Assembly (NCBI GenBank): GCA_010092695.1
Contig: JAADJJ010000001.1
Span: forward strand, 186,001 to 250,000
Reading direction: 5' to 3'
Length of the DNA stretch: 64,000 bases
DNA from: Enterobacteriaceae bacterium 4M9
GTDB lineage: Bacteria; Pseudomonadota; Gammaproteobacteria; Enterobacterales; Enterobacteriaceae
The notes under the pieces were generated by a model. The model ran no database searches. It was not told the origin of the DNA and saw only the letters and a list, made by a program, of their open reading frames with translations. Each line of letters opens with the position of its first letter. The stretch's first letter is position 1. The position numbers were made by a program, and so were the translations under genes. Below are positions 8,866 through 17,871 of the stretch, piece after piece.

Positions 8866-10257
8866 ATGTCTGTTAACACCGTAGGCTCGCAGGACGCGCA
8901 GCCAACCACGCCCCCCGCTTCCAGCGAACTCATTTTCCGCCTTGAGGATCGCCCACCGCTGCCACAAACCTTTTTCGCCGCACTTCAGCATCTGCTGGCG
9001 ATGTTTGTTGCCGTTATCACGCCTGCGCTACTGATTTGCCAGGCGCTGGGGCTGCCAGCGGAAGATACGCAGCACATTATCAGTATGTCGCTTTTTGCCT
9101 CTGGCGTGGCATCGGTTATCCAGATCAAAGCGTGGGGGCCGGTTGGCTCCGGACTGCTGTCAATTCAGGGCACCAGCTTTAACTTTGTGTCGCCGCTGAT
9201 TATGGGCGGGCTGGCGCTGAAAAACGGCGGTGCTGACGTACCCACCATGATGGCCGCGCTGTTCGGCACCCTGATGCTGGCAAGCTGCACGGAAATGATT
9301 ATCTCCCGCGTGCTGCACCTGGCACGGCGCATTATCACGCCGCTGGTTTCTGGTGTGGTGGTGATGATTATCGGGCTGTCGCTTATCCAGGTCGGGCTGA
9401 CCTCCATTGGCGGTGGCTATGCGGCCATGAGCGACAATACTTTCGGTTCGCCAAAGAATCTGCTGCTGGCAGGGGCTGTACTGGCGACCATTATTCTGCT
9501 CAATCGCCAGCGCAATCCGTATCTGCGCATCGCCTCGCTGGTGATTGCGATGGCCGTGGGTTATCTGCTGGCCTGGTGGCTGAACATGCTGCCGCCGGAC
9601 ACCACGCCCAGCAACGCCTCGCTGATTATGGTGCCAACACCGCTTTATTATGGCCTGGGCATCGACTGGAACCTGCTGCTGCCGCTGATGCTGGTGTTTA
9701 TGATTACCTCGCTGGAAACCATTGGTGATATTACCGCCACCTCTGACGTTTCTGAGCAGCCGGTATCCGGCCCGCTGTACATGAAGCGCCTGAAAGGCGG
9801 CGTACTGGCAAACGGCCTGAACTCTTTTGTTTCTGCGGTCTTTAACACCTTCCCGAACTCCTGCTTTGGCCAGAACAACGGCGTGATTCAGTTAACCGGC
9901 GTTGCCAGCCGCTACGTGGGTTTTTTCGTGGCCGTGATGCTGATTGTGCTGGGCCTGTTCCCGGCGGTCAGCGGGTTTGTGCAGCACATTCCTGAGCCAG
10001 TGCTGGGTGGTGCGACTATTGTGATGTTTGGCACCATTGCCGCCTCAGGCGTGCGCATTGTGTCGCGCGAGCCGATTAACCGCCGTTCGATTATGATTAT
10101 CGCGCTGTCGCTGGCCGCGGGGCTTGGCATTTCCCAGCAGCCGCTCATCCTGCAGTTTGCACCGGACTGGATTAAAAACCTGCTTTCTTCTGGCATCGCC
10201 GCTGGCGGCATTACCGCTATTGTGCTGAACCTGGTCTTCCCGCCGGAAAAAAGTTGA
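8866..10257 (+). CDS. xanP: xanthine:H+ symporter XanP
   Basis: XanP is a nucleobase-ascorbate transporter (NAT/NCS2) that imports xanthine with protons. The 463-residue protein shows about 14 hydrophobic segments, QGTSFNF in the first core repeat, and the NAT signature region NTFPNSCFGQNNGVIQLTG. ATG 8866 was chosen because it gives MSVNTVGSQD, equivalent to the E. coli start. An in-frame ATG at 8794 would add 24 residues, but it lies inside the PurR operator and has no ribosome-binding site. The gene probably responds to purine level. Confidence 0.96.
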   Translation: MSVNTVGSQDAQPTTPPASSELIFRLEDRPPLPQTFFAALQHLLAMFVAVITPALLICQALGLPAEDTQHIISMSLFASGVASVIQIKAWGPVGSGLLSIQGTSFNFVSPLIMGGLALKNGGADVPTMMAALFGTLMLASCTEMIISRVLHLARRIITPLVSGVVVMIIGLSLIQVGLTSIGGGYAAMSDNTFGSPKNLLLAGAVLATIILLNRQRNPYLRIASLVIAMAVGYLLAWWLNMLPPDTTPSNASLIMVPTPLYYGLGIDWNLLLPLMLVFMITSLETIGDITATSDVSEQPVSGPLYMKRLKGGVLANGLNSFVSAVFNTFPNSCFGQNNGVIQLTGVASRYVGFFVAVMLIVLGLFPAVSGFVQHIPEPVLGGATIVMFGTIAASGVRIVSREPINRRSIMIIALSLAAGLGISQQPLILQFAPDWIKNLLSSGIAAGGITAIVLNLVFPPEKS

Positions 10258-10264
10258 CCCTCTT

Positions 10265-10288
10265 GTGCGGTAAGTACGCTTACCGCAC
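10265..10288 (+). terminator. hairpin downstream of xanP
   Basis: GTGCGGTAAG and CTTACCGCAC form a perfect 10-bp stem around a TACG loop seven bases after the xanP stop. There is no clear T-run, so it may protect the mRNA 3' end or terminate weakly. Confidence 0.5.
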
Positions 10289-10376
10289 GGCTTTGAGAGC
10301 CTCTTCCCTTGAGCTACGGCGCTAAATCGGGCATAAAAGCCTGTGTGATGTATCAGCGTGCTAATGGAAGAGGCTT

Positions 10377-12560
10377 ATGCGATTTATAAAGAAGTTTATT
10401 GTGACGGTGCTCGTCGCCATCCTGGTTGTGCTCATTGCGCTGTATTTTTTGCTACAGACGCGCTGGGGCGCAGGCTTCACCAGCAACCTCATCACTGAAA
10501 ACAGCCGCTGGCAACTCACCTTTGAAAAACTGGAGCACCGCTGGGCGGCCCCTTCCCACCTGGTTTTCCAGAATCTCAGCGTTGGCTATAAAGACCAGCC
10601 AGCCATGCTTAGCGCAAAGCGCGTTGACGTTGGCCTGAGTAGCCGTCAGCTTACCACGCCTCGCTATGTAGACAGCCTGCTGCTCGAAGACGGCACGCTA
10701 AATCTTAGCGCCACGCCGCCATTGCTACGCGCCGACACGCTGCGCCTGAAGAACATGGCAATTAACCAACCAGCACTGAACGCACGCCAGGTGAGCGGAG
10801 GCGTTAGCCCGTGGCTGCCTGAGGCGGGATATATTCTGGGGCGCGCAGCACAAATTCAGTTCAGCGCAGGCGAACTGACGCTCAACGGCGTGACCGCTCG
10901 CAACGCGCTGATGCAGGGCAGCATCAATAACGGCGAAATAGACCTTTCAACGATTGGCGCCGATCTGGCACGCGGCACGCTGACTGCCCGCGCCCGCCGC
11001 GACAGCCAGGGCCACTGGTGGATTCAAAACCTGCGCCTTAACGAAGTGCGTCTGCAAAGCGATAAGCCACTTGCCGACTTCCTGGCACCGGTGGCGACGC
11101 TGCCCGCTCTGACGTTAGCGCGTCTGGATATTGTGGACGCGCGTCTGGAAGGGCCGGGTTGGGCATTTAACGACCTCGACCTTAGCCTGCGCAACCTGGC
11201 GCTGGACAAAGGTGAGTGGCGCAGTGATGACGGAACGCTGTCGCTCAATGCCAGCGAAATTATCTGGGGCAACGTGCAGCTTAACGACCCGATTCTTGAT
11301 GCTGACCTCAAGGCACAAGGTATCGCACTACGTAAGCTCAGTACGCGTTGGGAAAGAGGCATGGTGCGCGCGTCCGGCGAATGGCAGCGCGATACGCGTA
11401 CACTGGCGCTTAACGATCTGGCGCTGGTTGGGCTTGAATACACGCTGCCACAAGACTGGAAAGCGCTGTGGCTGGCACCGACCCCGGACTGGATAAGCAA
11501 CCTGACGGTACAAAATATGACCGCCAGCCGTAACCTGCTGATTGATATTGACCCGGCCTTCCCGTTCCAGCTCACCTCACTGGATGCCAGCGGCCAACAG
11601 CTACAGCTGGCGCGAGACGGCCAGTGGGGGCTGTGGAGCGGTAATCTTAATCTCGCCGCCGCTGCGGCCACCTTTAACCGTACCGACGTGCGCCGTCCGT
11701 CGCTCAAGCTCGATGCCTCACCCGAGAACATCCGCATTAATGATATGAGCCTGTTTGCTGGTGAAGGCATGCTGGAAGCCAAAGGTGAAATAAGCCAGCA
11801 GCCGCAGCGCCCGTTTACGCTGGATATTACCGGGCGCAATGTGCCGCTCGATACGCTCAACAACTGGGGCTGGCCGCCGCTCACGCTTCAGGGCAACGGC
11901 GCTATGCAACTCAATCTGACAGGCAACCTGGCCGCCCACCAGCCGCTTAAACCAACGGTCAGCGGGCAGTTGCACGCAACAGACGGCCAGGGCCATGCGC
12001 TTAATCAGACCATGGTGGGCGGCAACGTGGATGGCGCTGCTGCAACCGATCCGCAAGCCAACGCAGCAGGCGCTCAGGCGGTAACGCAACAGCAGCCGGT
12101 TCAGGAAGATAGCGCCGCTGACAACAGCGCGGCGACGCAACAGCCACCTGCCCAGGAAGGTAACGCCGCTGACAGCAGCGCGGCGGCGCAACAGCCGCCG
12201 GTTCAGCAAGATAACGCCGCTGACAACAGCGCGGCGACGCAACAGCCGCCGGTTCAGGAAGGTAACGCCGCTGACAGCAGCGCGGCGACACAGCAGCAGC
12301 CGGTTCAGGAGGGTAACGCCGCTGACAGCAGCGCGGCGACACAGCAGCCGCCAGTTCATGAAGATAGCGCCGCTGACAGCAGCGCGGCGGCGCAACAACC
12401 GCCGGTTCAGGAAGGTGACGCCGCTGACAACAATACGGCGACACAGCAGCCGCCGGTTCAGGAGGGTGACGCCGCACCTGCCCAGCAAGTGCCTGAGGAT
12501 CAGGACAACAGCGAACCACCGTCGCCGGAGCAACCGTCCGACGCAGCAGAACTTATCTGA
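10377..12560 (+). CDS. yicH: AsmA-family inner membrane protein YicH with repeat tail
   Basis: YicH belongs to the AsmA-like proteins, which are anchored by one N-terminal membrane segment (about residues 7-27 here) and extend into the periplasm; the family is linked to envelope lipid handling. Residues 1 to about 560 follow E. coli YicH (569 residues). The product here is 727 residues because of an added C-terminal tail. From residue 575 to about 700 it consists of seven and a half copies of a 17-residue unit of the type VQEGNAADSSAATQQPP, rich in Ala, Gln, Asp and Ser and probably disordered. The reading frame is kept through every repeat. Its stop abuts the fabY stop on the other strand. 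Confidence 0.93.
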   Translation: MRFIKKFIVTVLVAILVVLIALYFLLQTRWGAGFTSNLITENSRWQLTFEKLEHRWAAPSHLVFQNLSVGYKDQPAMLSAKRVDVGLSSRQLTTPRYVDSLLLEDGTLNLSATPPLLRADTLRLKNMAINQPALNARQVSGGVSPWLPEAGYILGRAAQIQFSAGELTLNGVTARNALMQGSINNGEIDLSTIGADLARGTLTARARRDSQGHWWIQNLRLNEVRLQSDKPLADFLAPVATLPALTLARLDIVDARLEGPGWAFNDLDLSLRNLALDKGEWRSDDGTLSLNASEIIWGNVQLNDPILDADLKAQGIALRKLSTRWERGMVRASGEWQRDTRTLALNDLALVGLEYTLPQDWKALWLAPTPDWISNLTVQNMTASRNLLIDIDPAFPFQLTSLDASGQQLQLARDGQWGLWSGNLNLAAAAATFNRTDVRRPSLKLDASPENIRINDMSLFAGEGMLEAKGEISQQPQRPFTLDITGRNVPLDTLNNWGWPPLTLQGNGAMQLNLTGNLAAHQPLKPTVSGQLHATDGQGHALNQTMVGGNVDGAAATDPQANAAGAQAVTQQQPVQEDSAADNSAATQQPPAQEGNAADSSAAAQQPPVQQDNAADNSAATQQPPVQEGNAADSSAATQQQPVQEGNAADSSAATQQPPVHEDSAADSSAAAQQPPVQEGDAADNNTATQQPPVQEGDAAPAQQVPEDQDNSEPPSPEQPSDAAELI
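12099..12479 (+). repeat. 51-bp in-frame tandem repeat in yicH
   Basis: Seven full 51-bp units start at 12099, 12150, 12201, 12252, 12303, 12354 and 12405, and a partial eighth starts at 12456. Each encodes a 17-residue unit. Units differ mainly at EGN/EDS/QDN and DSS/DNS positions, while the blocks GCCGCTGACA and CAGCCGCCGGTTCAG are nearly constant. Copy number is likely to vary between strains through slippage or recombination. Confidence 0.95.
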
Positions 12561-13502
12561 TCATTCCTCTTCGTTGCCGCCTTCCTCCAGTGGCCCAAAG
12601 GGGCGGGCGGGCAACACGATATAAATCCCTTCAAATACCGCACCCACTTCATCGTCTCCGTACAGCTCCACTTCCAGCTGCACTCGCGCCTTACGCCCGC
12701 GCGCCAGTCGGTCCAGATCGCCACTGAGCGACCCGAGGTCGGCCACGGCACCGGGCCGCCCGCTGATGGGTTTGCTGTAACGGATATGCGCATCCGCAAG
12801 AATGATAGTACCGCCCAGATGGCGCTCACGCAGCATGAGCCAGATAAGCCCCCAACCGGTTAGCGTTGCAATAGAAAACAGGCTACCGGCAAACAGCGTG
12901 TTGTTTGGATTCTGGTTACCGCTTTCCGGCATGGTGGTGACAAATTTCTGCCCGGTGTACTGCAGAATACGCACGCCCATTTTTTCACTGAGCGGGATAT
13001 GTTGATACCAGGCCTGTTGCAGCTGCCCGCACCAGTCGCCACGGTGCAAAATATCATCCAGCGTCTGTATCGGTTTCACCATCAAAAAATGGCGCACCGG
13101 CGTGGTTTGCGGCGTGGTGATTTCGCCCTGGTCGATAAACCCAAGCTTGCTGAAAAATGCCACGGCGTCTTCACGTGCGCTACAGGTCACGCGCTTAACG
13201 CCTTCCTGGCGCGCCACTGACTCCAGCGTCATCGCTACCAGCGTACCCAGCCCTTTGTGCTGCACCGACGAGCCGACCGCCAGAAAGCGCACCGAGGCCT
13301 CGTTCTCAGCATTGATATACAGCCTGCCAATGGCAACAATGTTGCCGTCTTCATCCACCACCATCTGGTGATGCGCCATCGCATCCCAGGCGTCGCGCTC
13401 CGAACCTTTGGGCTGATGCAGCGGTTTGCGCAACATCTCCCAACGGAACTGGTAATAGCGCTCAAGTTCTTCTTCCGTTTGCGGTACACGTAGGTGATAC
13501 AT
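12561..13502 (-). CDS. fabY: FabY/YiiD acetyltransferase-thioesterase protein
   Basis: FabY (YiiD) has a GNAT acetyltransferase domain at about residues 1-145 (acetyl-CoA loop near VQHKGLGTLVAMTLE) and a C-terminal hot-dog thioesterase-like domain. In E. coli it can support initiation of fatty acid synthesis when FabH is missing. The 313-residue product starts MYHLRVPQTEEELERYY, aligning from residue 17 of the longer annotated E. coli protein; no good upstream start was seen. It is followed at the 3' end by the yicH stop on the other strand with no gap. Confidence 0.94.
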   Translation of the reverse strand: MYHLRVPQTEEELERYYQFRWEMLRKPLHQPKGSERDAWDAMAHHQMVVDEDGNIVAIGRLYINAENEASVRFLAVGSSVQHKGLGTLVAMTLESVARQEGVKRVTCSAREDAVAFFSKLGFIDQGEITTPQTTPVRHFLMVKPIQTLDDILHRGDWCGQLQQAWYQHIPLSEKMGVRILQYTGQKFVTTMPESGNQNPNNTLFAGSLFSIATLTGWGLIWLMLRERHLGGTIILADAHIRYSKPISGRPGAVADLGSLSGDLDRLARGRKARVQLEVELYGDDEVGAVFEGIYIVLPARPFGPLEEGGNEEE

Positions 13503-13542
13503 CGTCGCACTCTCTCCCGTTACCTGCGCCGCGAGCGGCGCA

Positions 13543-13980
13543 TCAGACCTGAAGCCAGAAGGTCACCGGGCCATCGTTGACCAGAGAAACCTGCATATCG
13601 GCGGCAAAGCGACCGGTGGCGGTTTCGATATCCTGCGCACGACAGCGTTCAACAAAATACTCGTACAGCGCTTCGGCGCGTGACGGCTCTGCCCCGCGCG
13701 AGAAGCTCGGGCGCATACCGCGCCCGGTATCGGCCGCCAGCGTAAACTGTGATACCACCAGCACGCTGCCGCCTGCCTGCTGCACATTCAGATTCATTTT
13801 TCCGTCCGCATCGCTGAAGATGCGATATCCCAGCACGCGCTCACACAGACGGTTTGCTTTTTGTTCGTCGTCGTCTTTTTCGACACCTAATAACACTAAA
13901 AGTCCGGGGCCAATCTCCCCCGTTAGCGCATTTTCCACGCTGACGCTGGCGCGCGTGACGCGCTGAATTAATGCAATCAT
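13543..13980 (-). CDS. dtd: D-aminoacyl-tRNA deacylase
   Basis: Dtd removes D-amino acids and glycine wrongly attached to tRNA. The 145-residue protein is at family length and has both active-site signatures, SQFTLAAD near residue 78 and NDGPVTFWLQV at the C-terminus, whose Gly-Pro pair confers chiral rejection. It precedes fabY by 40 bases on the same strand, the order seen in E. coli. Confidence 0.97.
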   Translation of the reverse strand: MIALIQRVTRASVSVENALTGEIGPGLLVLLGVEKDDDEQKANRLCERVLGYRIFSDADGKMNLNVQQAGGSVLVVSQFTLAADTGRGMRPSFSRGAEPSRAEALYEYFVERCRAQDIETATGRFAADMQVSLVNDGPVTFWLQV

Positions 13981-14074
13981 GACGGTTCCGTAATCCTGAT
14001 TTTTTACTTACTGACCGTTTGCGAGAGTGACAGCTATCTGTTTGTCAGGCAAGCCTTCGCGCAGCGTTTTTAAA

Positions 14075-14101
14075 ACGCCTGATGGTGCCTTACTGCAGGC
14101 G
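14075..14101 (-). terminator. weak candidate terminator after the MFS gene
   Basis: On the minus strand CGCCTG and CAGGCG form a six-bp stem around a long loop and are followed by TTTTAAAA. It sits in the 142-base gap between the MFS gene and dtd. The stem is short, so the call is tentative. Confidence 0.3.
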
Positions 14102-14122
14102 CAGGCGCTGTTCCACTGATAC

Positions 14123-15313
14123 TTAATCATGCATTTGTGGCGGTGCTTTACGCACGTAGACAAGTGTTACAAGGCAAAACAACGCACCGGCCAGGAAAGT
14201 ATATTCAGAGCCCCAGACCTCCCAGATAACACCGGCCCCAAGGCTTGCAATCAGCAGCCCAATGCCGCTGACCATACTGAATATGCCAAAGGCCGTTCCG
14301 CGCAGATCCTGCGGAGCCGTTTTGGCTATCATGGCGGCCATCAGCCCCTGGGTCATGCCCATATGCACGCCCCACAGCGCCACGCCGCACAAAATACCGA
14401 CCCAGTGGCTGCTTAGCGCCAGCACCACGTCGGCCACAATCAACACCACCAGCCCCAGTTGCAGCAACGTGGTATGGCTCATGGCGTCAGAGAGTTTGCC
14501 GAAAGGATAGGCCGAGGCGAAATACAGCAGGTTCATGGCGACCATAACAAGCGGGATAAGCGCCAGAGGAATACCCACCTGCTGGGCGCGCAGCACCAGA
14601 AATGCCTCGCTAAAGCGCGCCAGCGTAAAGACCGCGCCAAGCCCCACCACCCACCAGCAGTTTTTACCCAGCCTGCGCAGGTTCTCTTTGTTAATGGGGT
14701 TGGTGCGCCGCTGCGTCACTGGCGTTGCAGGCTCTTTCAGGCCCAAAAACAACAGCACCACGGCCAGTACGCCCGGAATAACCGCTATCCAGAAAATGGC
14801 GCGAAAATCATCGTTCCACAGCAGCATCAACCCCACCGCCAGTAGCGGGCCGAGAAAGGCGCCGAGGGTGTCCATTGACTGGCGCAGCCCAAAGGCTGCC
14901 CCGCGCACTTCGGGCGGTGTGACATCGGCTACCAGTGCATCGCGCGGCGCGCCGCGAATCCCCTTGCCCACCCGGTCTATCATGCGCGCACCGAGGATCA
15001 TCCCGGATGAAGATGCGATAGCAAAAAGCGGCTTGCTTGCTGCCCCCAAGCCGTAGCCCAGCAGCGCCAGCCCCTTACGTTTACCCAGATAATCGCTAAT
15101 CGCCCCTGAAAAAACTTTGATAATCAGCGCCGTTGCCTCTGCCAGCCCTTCTATCAGACCAATCAGGATGACGCTTGCGCCCAGCGTGGTGGCCATAAAC
15201 AGCGGCAGCAGGCTGTGAATAATCTCTGATGATATATCCATCAACATGCTCACACCGCCCACCACCCAAACGCCTTTTGGGATGCGGTTTAGCGTAGAGA
15301 AACGGGCAAACAT
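14123..15313 (-). CDS. major facilitator superfamily transporter
   Basis: This 396-residue protein has about 12 hydrophobic segments and MFS hallmarks: DYLGKRKG in the first cytoplasmic loop, and a proline/glycine-rich RVGKGIRGAPRDALVAD segment typical of putative efflux MFS proteins. Its substrate is not known from sequence. ATG 15313 was chosen because AGGAG lies eight bases upstream; a longer frame from 15409 lacks such a site. It stands between dtd and yihX, where E. coli has yihY (a BrkB-family protein), so it replaces a conserved neighbour. Confidence 0.88.
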   Translation of the reverse strand: MFARFSTLNRIPKGVWVVGGVSMLMDISSEIIHSLLPLFMATTLGASVILIGLIEGLAEATALIIKVFSGAISDYLGKRKGLALLGYGLGAASKPLFAIASSSGMILGARMIDRVGKGIRGAPRDALVADVTPPEVRGAAFGLRQSMDTLGAFLGPLLAVGLMLLWNDDFRAIFWIAVIPGVLAVVLLFLGLKEPATPVTQRRTNPINKENLRRLGKNCWWVVGLGAVFTLARFSEAFLVLRAQQVGIPLALIPLVMVAMNLLYFASAYPFGKLSDAMSHTTLLQLGLVVLIVADVVLALSSHWVGILCGVALWGVHMGMTQGLMAAMIAKTAPQDLRGTAFGIFSMVSGIGLLIASLGAGVIWEVWGSEYTFLAGALFCLVTLVYVRKAPPQMHD

Positions 15314-15383
15314 AGTTACCACTCCTAAAAGCCGCCAGTACTGGCCCGCTGGCAAAACAAAGACGGGTGTTGTACTACTACGT

Positions 15384-15406
15384 AAAAAACCCACCGAAGT
15401 GGGTTT
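15384..15406 (-). terminator. intrinsic terminator of yihX
   Basis: On the minus strand AAACCCAC-TTCG-GTGGGTTT forms an eight-bp stem with a stable TTCG loop, followed by a run of Ts (15389 down to 15384). It lies 20 bases past the yihX stop and separates yihX from the MFS gene. Confidence 0.9.
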
Positions 15407-15426
15407 CAAAGATGACGCGTTGCAGG

Positions 15427-16023
15427 CTACGGGCGTGTGGCGAAATACTCAGGAATGGTGTTTTTATCTATCACCCGCACGCTGGTGATACCGCAGGCCT
15501 CTGCGGCCTGAATGTTGTCGGCATTATCGTCAAAGAACAGTGCCTCACCCGGGCTGAACCCTTCTTCTTCAAGCACTTTGTGATAGATGCGCGCTTCCGG
15601 CTTACGCATCCCCATTTCCTGCGACAGCCAGACGCGATCGGCGGCAGCGTGGATTTGTGGGTATTCGCTCGGCCAGAGCGTGGTGTGCAGACGGTTGGTG
15701 TTAGACAACACCACCACGCGGTGCCCCTGTGCGCGCAGCTTGTGCATGATTTCAATCACTTCCGGGCGCAGCCCGACAAATATTGCCTGCCAGCCTGCCG
15801 CAAACTGCTCATAGCTCAGCGGCAACGCCAGTTCATGGCAAATGGCAGCGGCAAAATCTTCGTCACTGATTTCCCCGCGCTCATGGCGTTCAAAGGACTC
15901 TCCCATCACAAAGTTTTGCTGCAAACTGGCTAACGGCACACGCGTGTAATCGCTCCACACGCCCAGCACGCGGCCAAAATCGATATCGACAATGACGTTC
16001 CCCAAATCAAAGATATAAAGCAT
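15427..16023 (-). CDS. yihX: HAD-family alpha-D-glucose-1-phosphate phosphatase YihX
   Basis: YihX is a haloacid dehalogenase-like phosphatase that in E. coli hydrolyses alpha-glucose-1-phosphate. The 198-residue product begins MLYIFDLGN with nucleophile Asp6; the second motif-I Asp is replaced by Gly as in E. coli YihX. Later motifs are VLSNTN, RKPEARIY and FFDDNADN. ATG 16023 has an AGGAG-type site upstream and fits E. coli; an in-frame extension to 16044 lacks support. Confidence 0.95.
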   Translation of the reverse strand: MLYIFDLGNVIVDIDFGRVLGVWSDYTRVPLASLQQNFVMGESFERHERGEISDEDFAAAICHELALPLSYEQFAAGWQAIFVGLRPEVIEIMHKLRAQGHRVVVLSNTNRLHTTLWPSEYPQIHAAADRVWLSQEMGMRKPEARIYHKVLEEEGFSPGEALFFDDNADNIQAAEACGITSVRVIDKNTIPEYFATRP

Positions 16024-16092
16024 CCTTCTCTCCTCTCGCGCCACGAATAACCCACTGTAGCGGGTAACTACGTCTTTGACTATGGAGAAAAA

Positions 16093-17754
16093 TCATCCGA
16101 TACCCCAGAACAATACGGCCAGCAACTGCGGTGTAATGATGCGCAAAAACATCACCAGCGGATAAACGGTGGCGTAAGACAGCGCCGCCGCACCGCTGGT
16201 GGCATGCAAACCGTTTGCAAAAGCAAGCGCGGGCGGGTCAGTCATTGAACCAGCCAGCATGCCGCACAGAGTGAGGTAGTTCATGCGTATCAGCAGCCGG
16301 GCAAGCAACGCGGCGCTCAAAAGTGGGATTGCGGTGATGAGAATGCCGTAACCAATCCAGCTCAGCCCACTGCCTTCAATAAGCGTGGTAAAGAACTCGC
16401 CGCCGGATTTAAGCCCGACCACCGCCAGAAACAGCACAATCCCCAGCTCACGTAGCGCCAGGTTAGCACCCGGCGGCATAAACCAGTAAAGCCTGCCGAT
16501 ACTGCCAATCCGGCCCAGCACGATGGCGACAATAAGCGGCCCACCGGCCAGCCCCAGGCGCAGCGCCGCCGGAAAGCCCGGAATAAATAGCGGAATGGAG
16601 CCCAGCAGCACACCCAGGCCAATGCCGATAAACACCGGCAGCATCTGCACCTGCTGCAACTTCTGATGGGCGTTGCCCAGTTCAGCGGCCACGGCGTCTA
16701 TGGCCTCCGGACGTCCCACCAGGTTGAGGATATCGCCAAACTGCAGGCTGGCGCTGCTGCCTGGCACCAGTTCCACCCCTGCGCGATTAAGGCGCGAGAC
16801 CACTACATCAAAACGTTTTTTCAGGTGCAGTTCGCGGATTTTCTTACCTAATACCTGCTCATTCGTCACCACAACCCGCGCGACTTTAAGTGCTGTGCCG
16901 CTGGTGGACAGCGACGTATCCACCGCGGTGCCAATCACTAATTGCGCGCTGTGCAGATCGCTTTCTTTGCCCACCAGGTGCAGCAAATCACCAAGACGCA
17001 GTTGGGTGCCAGGTGCCGGTACCATCAGCACCTCATCGCGCTTAAGTCGCGAACAGACAATGCTGTCACCACTGAGCACCGGCACTTCCTGTAGCGCAAT
17101 CTGGTCAAGGTTGGGGTTTTCCACGCGGATATTCATGGTGTGCAGCCGGGCGGTATCGCCGCCGCTGTGGCTGTCGTATTGCTGCGCCTCTTGCTCCACG
17201 TTAACGCGAAACAGCAGGCGCACCAGCCACATCGTGAGCAGAATGCCGCAGATACCAAACGGATACGCCATCGCGTAGCTCATGCCCATCTGGTCCACCT
17301 GCGCAAGCGGCGTGCCGAGATCGGTGAGAATTTGCTGGCCTGCCCCGAGTGCGGGGGTGTTGGTCACCGCGCCGGAGAAGATGCCGAGCACCACCGGCAG
17401 CGGGATAGCGAAGATTTTATGCAGCAAGGCGGTGACCAGCGCGCCGAGCACAACAATCAGCACGGCAAAGAGATTGAGCCGCAGGCCGGAAACCCGCAGC
17501 GAGGAGAAAAAGCCCGGCCCGACCTGGATGCCGATAGTGTAGACAAACAGAATCAGCCCAAACTCCTGCAACACGTGCAGCATGTCACCGTTAAGCTCAA
17601 GCCCTGCCTGCTCAACAAAGTGGCCGACAATGATGCCGCCAAAGAGCACACCGCCAATGCCAAGCCCAACGCCGCGCACGCGCAGATTCCCTATCCACAA
17701 CCCCACGACCGCCACCAGCGCCAGCACGCTAATGGTTAACGCAATCTCGCTCAT
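16093..17754 (-). CDS. yidE: YidE, aspartate:alanine exchanger-family transporter
   Basis: YidE belongs to the aspartate-alanine exchanger family of inner-membrane transporters; its substrate is not established. The 553-residue protein has two hydrophobic halves separated by a soluble middle region (about residues 190-370) with two TrkA-C/RCK-type domains, each with the pattern LQFGDILNLVGR or RLGDLLHLVG. It keeps the E. coli position next to ibpB on the same strand. Confidence 0.95.
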   Translation of the reverse strand: MSEIALTISVLALVAVVGLWIGNLRVRGVGLGIGGVLFGGIIVGHFVEQAGLELNGDMLHVLQEFGLILFVYTIGIQVGPGFFSSLRVSGLRLNLFAVLIVVLGALVTALLHKIFAIPLPVVLGIFSGAVTNTPALGAGQQILTDLGTPLAQVDQMGMSYAMAYPFGICGILLTMWLVRLLFRVNVEQEAQQYDSHSGGDTARLHTMNIRVENPNLDQIALQEVPVLSGDSIVCSRLKRDEVLMVPAPGTQLRLGDLLHLVGKESDLHSAQLVIGTAVDTSLSTSGTALKVARVVVTNEQVLGKKIRELHLKKRFDVVVSRLNRAGVELVPGSSASLQFGDILNLVGRPEAIDAVAAELGNAHQKLQQVQMLPVFIGIGLGVLLGSIPLFIPGFPAALRLGLAGGPLIVAIVLGRIGSIGRLYWFMPPGANLALRELGIVLFLAVVGLKSGGEFFTTLIEGSGLSWIGYGILITAIPLLSAALLARLLIRMNYLTLCGMLAGSMTDPPALAFANGLHATSGAAALSYATVYPLVMFLRIITPQLLAVLFWGIG

Positions 17755-17829
17755 GTCGGCACCCCATAATCCTTAATGATTACAGGGATTTTGCCAGAGC
17801 CGGACGCGGCGAGTTGGGCCTTCGCGCAC

Positions 17830-17853
17830 AAAAAAAGGCCCCGCAGGGCCTTT
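17830..17853 (-). terminator. intrinsic terminator of ibpAB
   Basis: AAAGGCCC-TGCG-GGGCCTTT on the minus strand is an eight-bp stem followed by a T-run, starting 18 bases after the ibpB stop. Confidence 0.92.
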
Positions 17854-17871
17854 GTCATCAAAAGTCGCTAG

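Noticed and set aside
12099..12479. Regular repeats resembling a CRISPR array
   Set aside because: The units are contiguous with no unique spacers and encode an in-frame peptide repeat.
11718..12533. Long antisense frames over the yicH repeats with repeats such as CCQRRY
   Set aside because: Their periodicity comes from the 51-bp coding repeat on the other strand; composition is implausible for a protein.
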